A DNA stretch of 64,000 nt from contig CM041294.1 in NCBI GenBank assembly GCA_023052935.1, positions 20,608,635 to 20,672,634 on the forward strand, in the 5' to 3' direction. Positions 43,832 to 55,757 of the stretch are shown in pieces; position 1 is the first letter of the stretch, and each line of letters starts with the position of its first letter. Source of the DNA: Piezodorus guildinii. Its lineage: Eukaryota > Arthropoda > Insecta > Hemiptera > Pentatomidae. A program made the position numbers and the translations under genes. The notes beneath the pieces are model-generated. The model saw only the letters and a list, made by a program, of their open reading frames with translations. It was not told the DNA's origin and did not search any database.

Positions 43832-45618
43832 AACCGGGGCACTCAACGAAGCTCTACAGTCCTTCATGACGGAGACAGACTGTTGACAGATGAAGAACAG
43901 GCCAAGAAGTTTGCGGACTACTACAGCGGAAAAATAACAACGCACAGGGGCCCCCGCAGAACTCCCTACTGAAGAAATCGGAAACAACTACATGTATGTA
44001 TCCCCGAAACAGCTGAAGGCAATTCTCCGTCGTTCGAGGGGGAATAAAGCCCCAGGCCTCGACGGGATACAGACTGTATTGTTGAAGATGCTCCCGAGAA
44101 AGGGGATAGCTCACCTGACTAACCTCTACAACTCCTGTCTCAGGCTGAGATACTTCCCTGAGGCATGGAAAAGAGCTATCCTCTTCCCGCTATTGAAACC
44201 CGCGAAGAATGGATCCCAGCCAGCTGACTATAGGCCAATCAGCTTACTTCCGCACCTGGGCAAGATTTTTGAGAAAATTATTCTTAATTATCTCAAGACT
44301 TATTGCTCAGAGGTAGCCCTAATCCCACCGGAACAGACTGGCTTTCAGGCCGGACTCTGCCCGGATCACCACCTGGCGAAGCTACAAGCGGAAGTAAGCC
44401 GAAACACAAACAAAAACGACGCAATGATCTCAATAGACTGTACGGAAGCGTTTGACTCAGTGTCCCATAGTCTACTATGTAAGACACTGATAGACAACGA
44501 ATTTCCAGAGCAGCTCTACACCACCTTGCGGTCCTTCCTACAGGGGCGTAAAATAGAAGTGCTGGTTGGCAGAACCTTCTCCAAGGAGATCGATCTCACC
44601 TGCGGAGTCCCCCAAGGATCCGTGCTATCACCAGTGCTATTTACAATATACACGGCAGAAACTGTTGGAGCAAAATACACAAAAGCCACTGTAGCGGCCT
44701 ATGCCGATGACATAGCGATCTACAGTAGCTCGATGAACTCAAAGACAGCTCTACAACAGGCGGAGTTGGCATGCAATGAAATAACTACAAAGCTGGAAAG
44801 ACTAAATATTACAGTTAATCCCAAGAAGACCGACTGTATTTTCTTTTCTTTCCAAAAGAACAAGCGCCCTCTACCGAAGACCTACAAGGTAGCAGGAGTC
44901 GAAAATCAGCCAGCCAATAGGATAGTGTACCTGGGCATCACCCTCGACAGGCACATAACACTAACGAATCACTGCCTAAAGAAGATTAAATCGGTTAGGA
45001 CCAAGTCCTATAGATTGAATCACCTACTGATGTCTCCAAACCTATCACTTCGCCTGAAAATATTAATTTACAAAGCCGTTCTCAGACCAGCCCTCCTCTA
45101 CGGAGCACCGTTGCTAAACAACGTTACAACACCGACGGCTAAGAGGCTCCAGCAGTTTCAAAACGGAGTATTGCGACGAATGGTAAGGCATACTTCACTA
45201 CAGAGGACAAAGACAGACCAGCTATATGAAATCCTAGACCTCCCGACAGTGAAGGAGTTCATCTCCCGCAGGCATATCAAATTCTTTGATAGCCTCCGGT
45301 ACTGCACGAACCCACTGTTTAACACACTGACTCCAACAGGACGGCCACAGCGCTGGCAGGACCACGTACAAACCCTCACACTGGACTGAGTAAACACAAC
45401 TTACTTTCACTGACTCAACTAGACTAGTGAGCCCCATCACTAGAACAGATTCCTAATATTTCCCTACTCCGAAAATCTTCCTATCCTCAGACCCCTCTTA
45501 GAATGCATGTGATGCAGTAAAAGAGGATCCTTGATTCCTTCCCTTATCCTTCCTAGATTTCAACCCCAAATCCCATGGGGCTTAGGAAAAAAAAAAAAAA
45601 AAAAAAACCGGGGCACTC
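43832..45618 (+). mobile_element. Second Jockey-clade element, 5'-truncated, with target duplication
   Basis: AACCGGGGCACTC is present at 43832-43844 and again at 45606-45618 right after the A tail (45587-45607; the leading As are ambiguous). The element between them starts in the middle of ORF2. It is a close relative of the element at 11955-15726, but the nucleotide sequence is clearly diverged. Confidence 0.85.
43845..45389 (+). pseudogene. Jockey ORF2, reverse transcriptase and C-terminus
   Basis: Begins HDGDRLLTDEEQAKKFADYY just upstream of the RT domain. A one-base shift in the GGGGCCCCC run (about 43947-43955) separates it from the main 465-codon frame (43992-45389). RT motifs: YRPISLLPHLGKIFEKI, ISIDCTEAFDSVSH, CGVPQGSVLSPVLF, AAYADDIAIY and YLGITLDRHIT. 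The end, RRHIKFFDSLRYC...PQRW, matches the 12810-15482 ORF2. No endonuclease remains, so the copy cannot move by itself. Confidence 0.88.
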
Positions 45619-46990
45619 TGGTCAAGATGTTATTACTGTAAAGGTGTAATATATATTATATTATTAAGAAGTTTATGTTTCTGTTTTCATAGCGATTAAA
45701 TATACAAATGTGTTATTTCATAACTAAGGTATTTTTAAGAGCGTATTAGCACCTGTTTTGAGGTGCTACTCTTTCCTAAATTTCTTCTTGGCGTTTATTC
45801 TTTGATGTGACAATAGCACCCACATACTTAAACTGGTTTGCCATCCCGAAAGTATGGCTTATAAATATGGCCAAGTATTAGGAAAAAAGAAAAAAAAATA
45901 CTTCTCTTATCTCTCTCTCCAGCTCCAGTTTAGGACTAAGAACTGGGAAGTGGGCATAGCTGCCTACCCACTATCCGTATTGAAGGGTCCTTCCCGGTGA
46001 TACCCAAACAAGAACACACAATAGGGCAATAGAGCCCTGGATCGGTTGGGAGGGACAGGGAGGCGATATATAGCCAGCATATGGCGCTTTTACGACAAGA
46101 GCCGTTCGCCGGTGGGACAGTTAGAGGCCGTAAAGAGCCTAGGTTCTTGAAGGAGTGGTCCGAGGGAGTTAGGGGAGGGTTGGGTAAATATGGAAATAGC
46201 CGGAGCCAATAAACATAGAGCTCCCAATACAAGGGCCAATTTGTAACCCCAAGCCCTTTATGCTCCTGTTATTAATTCTGCTATTGGCTCCCCTCAGACC
46301 GTAGGGACAGTTTTTATATTTTTGCAGCCCAGCTAGGTTCCCAGGTGAGCAATAAATTATTACTCCCACCTCTTAGTGGTTAAATAATCAATTTTATAGT
46401 CGGAGTCAGCCATAGCATCTGGACTTGTTTTCTCCCTTCGGATTGACAATTTACGTTCGGTTCTTTTCCTTGCAGGTAAAGCGCAATAACTTTATTAAAT
46501 TTTAAGTATTTATTAGTTAATTTATGTTTATTCGATTCAGGATGAAACTTTCCAAAATATGGCCCAGAAAGCATAACTAAAAAAAGCGTGAAGTATTAGT
46601 TAATTTTTTTGAATAATGAATTTTGTAATACCACAAAAAAAATGATAAAAAAAACGGATTAAAAAAATTGAAATTTTACCCTAAATATGCCCATAACTCA
46701 ATTATTTGTTAACCTGTAAACCGTACCGGATGCATATCTACGTCAAACGTAAACAATATCGACTATATGTACATCCCCATATAAATAAACGAAAAAAGTA
46801 TATAATTCATTGTATTGTGCTTTATATTAAGTATTGAGAAAAATAAATAAATAATAATCATGGAGGTTTTGTTGACCGTTGAGAAATTAGGTGAGGAAGA
46901 TGGTTGGGGTGCGGTCATTAAATAGAAACACACGTTTAAAACAAGTGCTATTTTAATTTTAATTCTTCCACATCTAAATAAATAATAATA
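45619..46990. other. Unassigned stretch with a GC-rich patch
   Basis: 45915-46380 is markedly GC-richer than its surroundings and open in several short frames, but none reads as a protein I know. 46917-46945 (GCGGTCATTAAAT) resembles the arm of the mini-element at 26067-26300 and may be a fragment of it. Confidence 0.4.
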
Positions 46991-47745
46991 TGAAATTACT
47001 TTTTTTTTTATATATACATTTTATTGATATTTACAAGTGCACATATAATATATACAACGAGTAAATGGGCTAATTTACACTTATGGGCGTGATAATGTCT
47101 TGTGAAGAAACTACCCAGTGGTAGCACTTCAATGTCAATTTAATTACAATAAGTCTCGTCTTTTTAATCGCCTCGGAGGGTTGTCAGGAATAGATGGGAA
47201 TGATAAGTTGCGTACAAGAGGATTCGTGTGGGTTGGGAGTTAAAAATGAAAAGAGGCATATCTGTTTCGGGCTAATTCTGCGACAAATGGGATATTTAGG
47301 TCATTATGGATGATTTTATTCGTAACGAAATAAGGAGCATTTAGGATTTTGCGAAGGATTTTGGATTGTAAGGGTTGAATGCGAGAGGTTAAGATGGTAT
47401 AGTAGAGCCCTAAAGCTTGATTCCGTATGTCCAGATGGGTCTGATGATAGTAATATAAATGAGCTTTTTGTAATAAATTGGAAGTTTTGAACGTTTGTCT
47501 AGTAAGTGTTGTAGTAATCGGTATCTACGGGCAGTTTGTAGTCGTTTAAGTCGCGTATGGGGATTCAATGTAAGACGTTTGTCAAGATGGAGTCCTAGGT
47601 AACGGATTTATTTAACAGGTATGAGTGGGGTATTATTAAAGGATACAGTGGGACAGGAAATCATCGGTTTGCGAAGAAGGGTAAAGGTAATTTGGTGGGA
47701 TTTGTTAGGATTTATTTTAATCTTCTAATTCTGACACCATAATAT
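46991..47745 (-). mobile_element. Jockey-type LINE 3' end, minus strand, decayed
   Basis: The tail is at the left (ACATTTTATTGATATTTACAAGTG). The minus-strand sequence reads as the RLTWNPH...RRLKR family in broken frames, extending to about the ELED/ILTP region near 47735. No frame longer than a few tens of codons. Confidence 0.7.
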
Positions 47746-48940
47746 GAAATTACATCCGTAAAATTATATAATATGAAATTACGTCCGTAAAATTATATAA
47801 TATGAAGTTACGTTATTAATTGCTTTCTACCGTTGTATAAAAGGCGTTCACCGGTTAACAGGTCATGATAGAGAAAAAAATTGTTTTAGAATCAGTAAGG
47901 CGCGATTAACAGAGAAACAAAGAAATTTATCTTAATTTTTAAGTCATTAATCGTGTAATGAATAAAGATATAATTTACCACCAAAAATCGGTTATTATTC
48001 AAGATATAGAAAAAAGGGGAAAGATTATCGAGATCAATACATCGCAATGAACCATGAAAAAAAAAAACTAATCGTATACGGTCAAGCCACAACTATAAGA
48101 GATGTGACAACCCCGATAACTCGGTTATTATTGGTGGTAGAGAAAAAATTAAAGTGTTCTGAAATTAAAAATCTTTATTTGGAATTATTTAAATGAAAAT
48201 TAAAAGAAAAGAAAATAGTAATTGAAGTCTTGTATAAATGGTTTCGGTATAATATTTTCAATAAAAAAACTTCTATAATCGACCAAAAATTATAATAAAA
48301 CTACTACCCCTCAAAATTTGAAAACTGACGTTTCAAGATACCTAGAGTCCGACTAACGTAGAAATAGTCTTTCCGCTATTCTAAATACTATATAAATAAA
48401 TACAAAACAAAAAAATAATCACTCAAATCGGTTCAGAAATAGCAGAGATATTGCGTTTGGAAATGAGAGTTGGTGTTAGTATATTTTCCTTTGATTAGTT
48501 TACTGCTTTTTATATTTATAAATTGACCGTATGAAGCTATAAACAGATATACCATAATATTTTTTTTTTCGGAAATAATAAACCATTGTAATAAATTTCA
48601 GTGTTTTTATTTTATTTTATTTCTTTATTTGTGTATCCGCCAGTACACTACAGGAGTATTAGCGTCATCATAAAAATTATATCCTTTTGTAGGATTCTAC
48701 TATCATTATGAAGTACAATTGTATGTAAATTTGTTTTTCTTTATTTCTTGAGGAGTTTTTTTTAAGGTTTGAGGTAATCAAACTATTTTCTTTAAATGTT
48801 AAAAAACTATTATCAAGTGTTTCTCCGTTTGGAGGGGGTTATTATTATATTTTAGGCAATGGGTGCTTCCAACTGATTTAGAAGTTACCGATGTGACTAG
48901 ACAAAAAATAATTTAATTTTAAATAATTCATACCAGTTTT
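47746..48940. other. AT-rich non-coding stretch
   Basis: Includes a short tandem duplication of TATAATATGAAATTACGTCC near 47740-47800. No gene. Confidence 0.4.
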
Positions 48941-48944
48941 TTTC

Positions 48945-49226
48945 CAGTGGCGCAACAGGCCCTGTAGGCCCTGGGCCTCGCGGTGTAATCCTGGGATGTT
49001 ACACTCGCGTTTCTCGATGCAATTTGTAGGTTAGGGTCATCATTCCCTACGCCTAATTTTGTGCGTGGCCACCATTTGGCTGACGTGTCTCACATACCCG
49101 AGGGCGAGGCTGTGAGTGAATCCACATTTAATTACATCCTTATAAAAGCCCCGCCGGAACTGGGATTCGAACTCACAACTTTAGCATGAGAGACTAGCGC
49201 GCAAGCCACTCAGCCACGGGCTCCCC
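48945..49226 (-). repeat. tRNA-derived SINE
   Basis: On the minus strand the head reads TGGCTGAGTGGC (A box, complement of 49205-49216), then GAGTTCGAATCCCA (B box, complement of 49161-49174), spaced as in a class II-like tRNA. A ~200-base unrelated body follows and ends near TGCGCCACTGG. This is a pol III-type SINE layout. The acceptor stem does not pair, so it is not a functional tRNA gene. Confidence 0.75.
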
Positions 49227-50254
49227 AAATTAAGATCTCGTATGAAGATCTTGTAATAAAGAACCTCTTACTATTTTTTATTTTTTTATACGGTCATATA
49301 ATAAACGATAGTAAGTATTAGTAAATATGATGCTGATAGTAAAACGAGATGTTATTATTATTAATATTTCTTTTTTAATTTTATAAATACGTTTTTAAAT
49401 TATTTTATAAATCAATGCTTGGAAGTGTCTTTTTTTCAGATAATTTTATCTTTTAATACTTTAAGTCATCGGATGTCTCTCTATCATACGCAAAATGAGT
49501 TAAAAGGCTCATCCAAATGATATTTAAAAAAAAATCAAAATATTATATTATGTAATTTTTAGCCTCATAAAAACATAGGTAGAAGATATACAACATTACC
49601 TGCACAAATATCAGTGAATAAAAAAAATTTAAAAAAAATGGTTTTTAAAGTTTAAATTATCCTGCTAAAATAGAAAAAAAAAACAATTAATTAAGTAAGA
49701 TATTTTTATAACCATCGCAGCACTTGAAGGTATTCATGGTTTAGATAAAATATTCAGAGCTACTGTCCTTTTCTCATGTAAGAAAGAAGATATGCGATTT
49801 AAAATTTAAATAAAGAATTTACCTGCAATTATAATTTCCTAAAATTCCAATACTCGCTAATGAATCACTATGAATTTGACAAAAAAAAAATCGGCCACAG
49901 CAAGTGAAAAATAGTGCAGATAATAACCACAGGGCCATAATCGCCCGGCTAATGAACCATATATCAGGTTTTAGGAGGCATGTAGCAGCGCTATCAAAGG
50001 CAGTAGCTACATCAGGGATCATAGCAGAGAGGGCTAATTGGTCCAGCTGCTGTTCCCGGCCAGGTGCTCCTCATTACAGCTCCAATAATGATGCCATACA
50101 ATATGTGTTCCTCAAGGTGGCTCTGATACTCTGATACTGTAGCGGAACCTTCAAGTAATGCTGCTATATGAAACCAAAACAAACTCTACGCATAATATAA
50201 TCCACGAACAAAATTCAACATAAAATATAACGTTTTAAACTAATTTTTACTTTC
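49227..50254. other. Non-coding stretch
   Basis: A less AT-rich patch at 49890-50135 has a 76-codon frame on the plus strand with no recognised family. Otherwise nothing. Confidence 0.4.
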
Positions 50255-50764
50255 ACTTACTATATATAGTAAGGGAAAGTATTGCGATCGTGAAAATTTT
50301 CGAATTCCAGTTTTCAACGGAAATACATGTTTTAGGGTCCCCTGAGTATAAAGAACTAAGTCCCGCAAAAAGGTCTGTGTGTGGGTGTCTGTGTGTCCGT
50401 GTGTGGTAACTCCCGGGCGGAAACGGTAAGTCCTGTGAAACTAAAATTTCATATTTAAGACAAATATACGCCCGAGACGTTACAAAACTTTTTTCATCAG
50501 AATGGGCTTACGAAAAGAGCCACTTTATACCGTGCAATTTGCACCTTTTTTTGATTTTCTCGAAAACAGTTCCGACAATTTTGATTAAATTCGCTATATC
50601 GATGTAAAATGTAATGGGCCTTAATATCATTTAGGTTTCATTTGGATAAAACTGGTCTGACAGGGCTTAAATGCCGATACTTTAAATTTTCTTCCCCTAA
50701 AGTACCTTTAATTTTGTTGATTATATAAAAATAACAATATTATCTTGTTACCACTGATAAAAAA
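50255..50764 (-). repeat. Repeat family R, copy 3 (truncated)
   Basis: Inverted relative to copies 1, 2 and 4. It starts ACTTTCACTTACTATATATAGTAAGG and goes through GTATTGCGATCGTGAAAATT, TGACAGGGCTTAAATGCCGAT. It stops where a mariner piece begins at 50765. Confidence 0.75.
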
Positions 50765-51089
50765 CATACCGTGCAAAAATTGAAAGAATGGGCTACGAAG
50801 TTCTTCCGCACCCACCATATTCTCCCGACTTGTCTCCAACAGATTACCACCTGTTCAGGAATTTAGGCAACTTCGTCAAAGGAAAACTTTTTGAAAATGA
50901 TGATCAAGTGGAAAGTGCGTTTTCAGATTTTGTTTCACTTCATAGCTCGGAGTTTTACGGTTCGGGGATGAAAACTTGGTGTCACGTTGGGAAAAACGGG
51001 AAACAAGATAATTTTGTTTTCATATCGTATTTTTAATAAAAATTCTTTACCTTGAAAACGGACATTTCATGTGACACAACCCAATAATA
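50765..51089 (+). mobile_element. mariner 3' half
   Basis: Contains GYEVLPHPPYSPDLSPTDYHLFRNLGNF and the family C-terminus (50788-51036). It ends with the inverted terminus GGACATTTCATGTGACACAA near 51060-51080. The 5' half is absent, cut off at repeat R copy 3. Confidence 0.85.
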
Positions 51090-51399
51090 ACAACTAATAT
51101 AAAAAATTTGTTTAGGTAAATATTATACAAATATTTCAACCAGTCACTTGTTATCTCAATAATCATATAGTTGGCCATTAACCTCAATGAGACAGAGTTA
51201 GTTGGCAAATAATCTTGTAATTGTATTTACTTTTTACAAGTAATCACCTTAATTTATTTTGTATTGTTGTTTACTACTGAATATGTGTATTTATTAAAAT
51301 ATTAAAATAATTTTTACAGAGTAAATATTATCTTTGTATTAACCAATTTACTAATAAAATTAATATATATGTATATATATATATTTTTTTTATCTTTAG
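51090..51399 (+). other. Intron end before host exon 3
   Basis: AT-rich, with a short TA run and a pyrimidine tract ATATTTTTTTTATCTTTAG as acceptor at 51381-51399. Confidence 0.7.
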
Positions 51400-51575
51400 C
51401 CTGGAGACGATGCTAAGGCTATCGTGCTGTCGTCTTGCCCCTGCGACCGGGACCTCCATTACGTCATCACGACCGAGGGACACGTGACCTATTGGAACGA
51501 ACAGAGGATACCTCCCGTCGACCTCCCCCCTGAGGAAAACATCAATGGGATTCCATTGTGCAGGTTCAACTTCTC
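51400..51575 (+). CDS. Host gene exon: alpha-2-macroglobulin-like bait-region start
   Basis: A 176-base exon, entering in phase 0 and leaving after two bases of a codon, donor GTAAGT at 51576. It encodes PGDDAKAIVLSSCPCDRDLHYV, ITTEGHVTYWNEQRI and on to GIPLCRFNFS. In the alpha-2-macroglobulin family the bait-region domain begins with a PGxxxxxxVxA-like strand and continues to a segment ending near a conserved aromatic or charged residue pair, which this fits. The CPC pair is unusual and may form a disulfide. The joined three exons give a continuous 153-residue frame. The downstream exon, which should start in the complementary phase, was not found before 64000. Confidence 0.75.
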
Positions 51576-52271
51576 GTAAGTAGTAATTAATTAACTATTT
51601 TAGAAGGTGAAACCATAATAATTATTTTTTTCAGTATATGTACCGCAGAACAGCATTTCAGGCCTTATAATGGCATAGGACAAAAGAAGGTATTGTAATT
51701 GTCAAGTGTATACATATATGTTAAAATCCCAATCTAGAAAAAAAAATTGAAAATAAATATAATTGTTAGGTTCCCTATGAGTCGTTTATATTCAAATTGT
51801 TTAATTTTTTTTTTAGGTCCGTCTTAAAGTTAAAGAGTATATATTATAATTATGGCAAATAACCATGTTTTAGTATAACATTTTTTATTAATTGAAATCT
51901 CTGTTTGCCATAGTGTCTGTAGTCATAAAGAATGTGTGTGAAATTTTAATTATGTCCCATCTCCTTCACATTTATCGTCCGATATAAATTTAAAATTTTT
52001 AAGTAAAATTTAGTGTTACCGTGTTCTGTAACAAAAGAGTGTTAACGTGTATTCTTTGATATGTGTTCGTTTATGGTTTGATAGTGTTATGTGAGGTTAT
52101 ATTTTGAAGACTAGGCGATTTGGTTGAATTGATACTATATACCTGGTATATATATATTCTGCCCCAACGGGAATAAAATCCGACACCAGGATATCTGCAG
52201 GTTATTTCCCTACCTACTTAACTAATTTCACTCTTCCACAACAAAAACAAAAATAAATGAAAATTATACGC

Positions 52272-52302
<31 letters not shown>

Positions 52303-52344
52303 ATATATTATATATGATATAACTGAAATAGCCTTATGTTTACC
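51576..52344 (+). other. Following intron, first part
   Basis: No exon recognised. Contains TA-rich tracts around 52273-52319. Confidence 0.5.
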
Positions 52345-53198
52345 GCACATCTGTAAAAAACCTAGGTATATTCCACGACCAAAATCTATCCTGGAATAAT
52401 CATATCTCTCAAATTTCCAGAAAATCCATAGCCATTCTCAAACAGTTCCTCAGATTCCGTGATCCAATACCTCTTAAAGCCCGCCAGCTCCTAGTCTCCT
52501 CTCTTATATTCTCCCACTTCGATTATGGGTGCCTGGTGTTTGGCGGACTGTCAGAGACGCTTGAGATGAGGCTGAAGAGGCTAATGAACTGCTTCATTAG
52601 ATTCATCTTCGGAGTCCCCATTCGCTCTCAGGTCTCCACCTGGTACGCCGAGTTGAAGTGGCTTTATCTGAAATTCCGACGGCAATACTTCCTAGGAACC
52701 CATCTTTATAAATCCTTCAGAACCAAAAAAACCCTCTATATCTATAACATGTTCACTCCGCTCTCCTCTGTCCACTCTATCAACAAAAGATCCCAGTCCC
52801 TGAACCTGTTCATTCCTCCTACAGAACTACTTCCTTCAAGAGATCTTTCGTTATTGGTGCTACTTCATTTTGGAATTCCTTACCCATGCCTATTCCTACA
52901 TCCCAATCCTTAACTTCCTTCAAGCATAAACTATTCATCCATCTCCTTGAATATCAGTCTACCTAGCCTTTATAAGTTTTGACTATTCACAATGTTTATT
53001 TGTTTTATTTTTTTATTATTCAATGTTTCAGTTAATTTTATTTTTTTATTCATAATATGCAGTATAATTTGTGGTATGATGTATATTTTGTAGACGTAAT
53101 AGCCAGAAGATTAATACTTTAATGTACATTTATATTATTCTTAGGGGAATAGCTGTCCCAGAATAAAATTATTTTTTAATTTCATTTCATTTCATTTA
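52345..53198 (+). mobile_element. CR1-like LINE 3' end with (ATTTC)n tail
   Basis: Starts at VKNLGIFHDQNLSWNNHIS, continues ARQLLVSSLIFSHFDYGCLVF, NCFIRFIFGV, AELKWLYLKFRRQYFLGTHLY (52536-52913) and breaks up before the end. The 3' UTR ends GTCCCAGAATAAA near 53155-53167 followed by an ATTTC repeat. It is a clear relative of the 61428-63320 element. Confidence 0.82.
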
Positions 53199-53928
53199 TA
53201 TCTCTCAATTTGTAATTTTATTTGTTTTATTTTGTGATTTATTATGTGCAAGTGCGACAGTCAATTATTTTATTCAATTTAAATCAGCTGTTAAGTGACC
53301 GCTGAGCAAAGTGCATTCTGGGATTGTGGGAGAGTTAATGGAGTGTAGACGGTGTTTAATTAAGTTGGTTCTCGCTGAATGTCGTATATTATTCGTAAAA
53401 TCGCAACCCGCACATCATCATAGAAGATTTCTCAGAATTTTCGCTTGGAGTAAGACTCGCAGAAGGAAAGAAAGGAACATCGCTGACAGGAGAGGGAAGG
53501 AAGTCATCTCGGATAGAAAGAATCACCACCTTGCACGCTATATACAGTATTTTGTTTTATTTCAATTAATATAATCTTGTTTTTGTTCTTTTTTTTATTA
53601 TTTCATTCATATACCCTCCACAAGGTTACACGGGTCGACAGAAAATTCGGCGACTCATAATGACAAACGGGTTGAGGCTGCGAGCAAACGCGTTAGTCAC
53701 CCCTCTTCCCAACAATTTATATATATTATTATTATTTATAAAATGATAAAAATATTTATCATTGTACTAATAAATCATAAAATGTAAGCAGTGCTCAGTT
53801 TTGACGTAAAATGAAAATATATTAAATTTAAATCAAACTTTAAAGTGATAAATAGATTTTGAATAAACCATTTTCGTATGCCTACCTAAAATACAATCGT
53901 AGTTTTAATATATAAATATATATATATA

Positions 53929-53964
<36 letters not shown>

Positions 53965-54334
53965 CAATATATTGTTTATTAACGTTTACGATGAATAGGT
54001 TTTATATATAATCTATCAAAAAAATTTAAAAAAGTAATTTTTAACGGTGTGCGTTGTTTGAAAGTGTCCCTCTGGATACAATTTTACTGTTAGAGTGCAG
54101 TGTTGCGTTGCGTGATAAAGTTAATTAATAAAAGGGGAGAGTTAATAGGAATTTATTGGCTGCGTTAATGAATGACTGCGCTTCCCAGAGGGTGGTGAAA
54201 ACTCCAATGATGAAAATAATTTTATCATCCAATATCTGTCAACATAATTTTAAAATTATATATATTTTGTATGTTTTTAGGATCATACCACCCAGCCTGT
54301 AAGATATTACACGTTTTTTTTTTGTTTTTTTCTT
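53199..54334. other. Non-coding stretch
   Basis: Contains a (TA)n tract at 53908-53965. The 87-codon frame at 53311-53574 has no recognised family. Confidence 0.4.
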
Positions 54335-55235
54335 CAACAACAACAATGTTTATTGAGTAATATTACAATCTTCCTAATTTTGGATATTAATGAAAATAAT
54401 GAAAAAAAATATGTACACAAAAAATAAAATTATAAAATATACATACAATAATGAATCAATAAAATGTTTACAGTCTAGAAATCAATCACGCCGCATTGAG
54501 TGGAGAATCTAGCTAGTGTTAGAACTCCAATATCTACATATTTACAGGAGGTCGCGGGGCCACTGCCGTTTCAACCTTCTAGGATCTCCATCTGGTAAGG
54601 GTATGTGGAGCTGGAAAGGGATTGAGGTGGTTTGGGGAGATGGATAAAATTCTGATAGAATTTGGAGAATTTTGATGAAATAAGATCTAAATAAATGGGA
54701 TATATAGGACATGGTGTAGGGTATGATTGATGTCATAATATGGAATGAATGCGTTTAATGTTGGAACTTTTAGCTGCCCCTTCAGTTCAAGTCCGTAGGT
54801 CCATATAGGTTTTAGTACTGTCTTGTATATTAGTAATTTGTTGTCAACTTTAAGATGAGACTTTCTGTTAAGTAGTCGGTATCACTTTCCGAATCTTCGG
54901 TTGAGTTCTTGTCTTTTAAGTCTTGTATGTGGGTTCCATGTAAATCTTTTGTCTAGTAATAAGCGAAAATACCGGTCTGTATCTGAAGGAGGAATTGGTA
55001 TCGAGTTGAAATAAAATGGCGGGCAGGATTTTCGTCTGAGAGTGAAGGTTATGTGCCTACATTTGGCTTCGTTCACCTTTATACGCCAGTTATTACACCA
55101 ACCAGTGTTCTTCGACAAGGCAAAGGTTTATGGGTGCTGTTTCAGGATCGGAACTGTATGATAGGATGTCGGTGTCGTCTGCAAATGTTGCAAAGAAGGT
55201 ATCAGGATGAGTAGGAATATCAGCAGTAACACGAA
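54335..55235 (-). mobile_element. Jockey-type LINE, diverged copy with RT active-site motif, minus strand
   Basis: On the minus strand it starts near 55225 with ATFADDTDILSYS (the YADD box as FADD), then WCNNWRIKVNEAKCRHITFTLRR and LDKRFTWNPHTRLKRQE (54882-55118), then RRLKRQWPRDLL at about 54545. The tail is near 54340. Several shifts. It reaches further 5' than most copies of the family here. Confidence 0.8.
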
Positions 55236-55757
55236 ATATATTTTTTTTAAACATTCCTTAAAAATACTGGTTGACTAAATAGTGAGCTCTGGGATTCGTA
55301 CGCTGCTGTGGCAGCATGATTATTTATTAATGTATTGAATTGTGGGGACCCTATAAAGAGGGTACCAAAAAGTGGGAGTAAAAATCTGTCAGTTGAGAGG
55401 AATATCCTATCCTTCTGTTGTATAAGAAATATCCTCTGTTTGCTGGCTTACGGCTTGATAAGTACGGATCCATGTTTGTACTGAAATTAAGACCCTTCAA
55501 GAGTTTTATAGGAACATTTTATCTTCAATAAAAACATAAACAGTTTTGTGGGAAGCTTACATTCCAAATATGTACGACGAAAACTGCAAATTTTGTGATC
55601 AATCTATCAGATTATTTTCCGTAACATTTTATAAGTCTAACTATAAGTTGTAGTTTACTGTCACAAAATTTAAATTTATCAATTTCAAAGTAGGAAACAA
55701 TCATAATAATTTAGTTATAAGGTTCATGATTAAAAAATCTGGTGCGGGCAACACACG
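55236..55757. repeat. Unassigned, partly repeated stretch
   Basis: GGGGACCCTATAAAGAGGGTACC near 55350-55372 recurs from the SINE-like stretch at 25165-25208. CGGGCAACACAC at 55746-55757 recurs at 18100. No gene. Confidence 0.45.

Noticed and set aside
49141..49226. Functional tRNA gene on the minus strand
   Set aside because: A and B boxes are present but the acceptor stem does not pair and the sequence continues into a SINE body.
49904..50134. 76-codon ORF as a possible small gene
   Set aside because: No start context, no family and no neighbouring exon.
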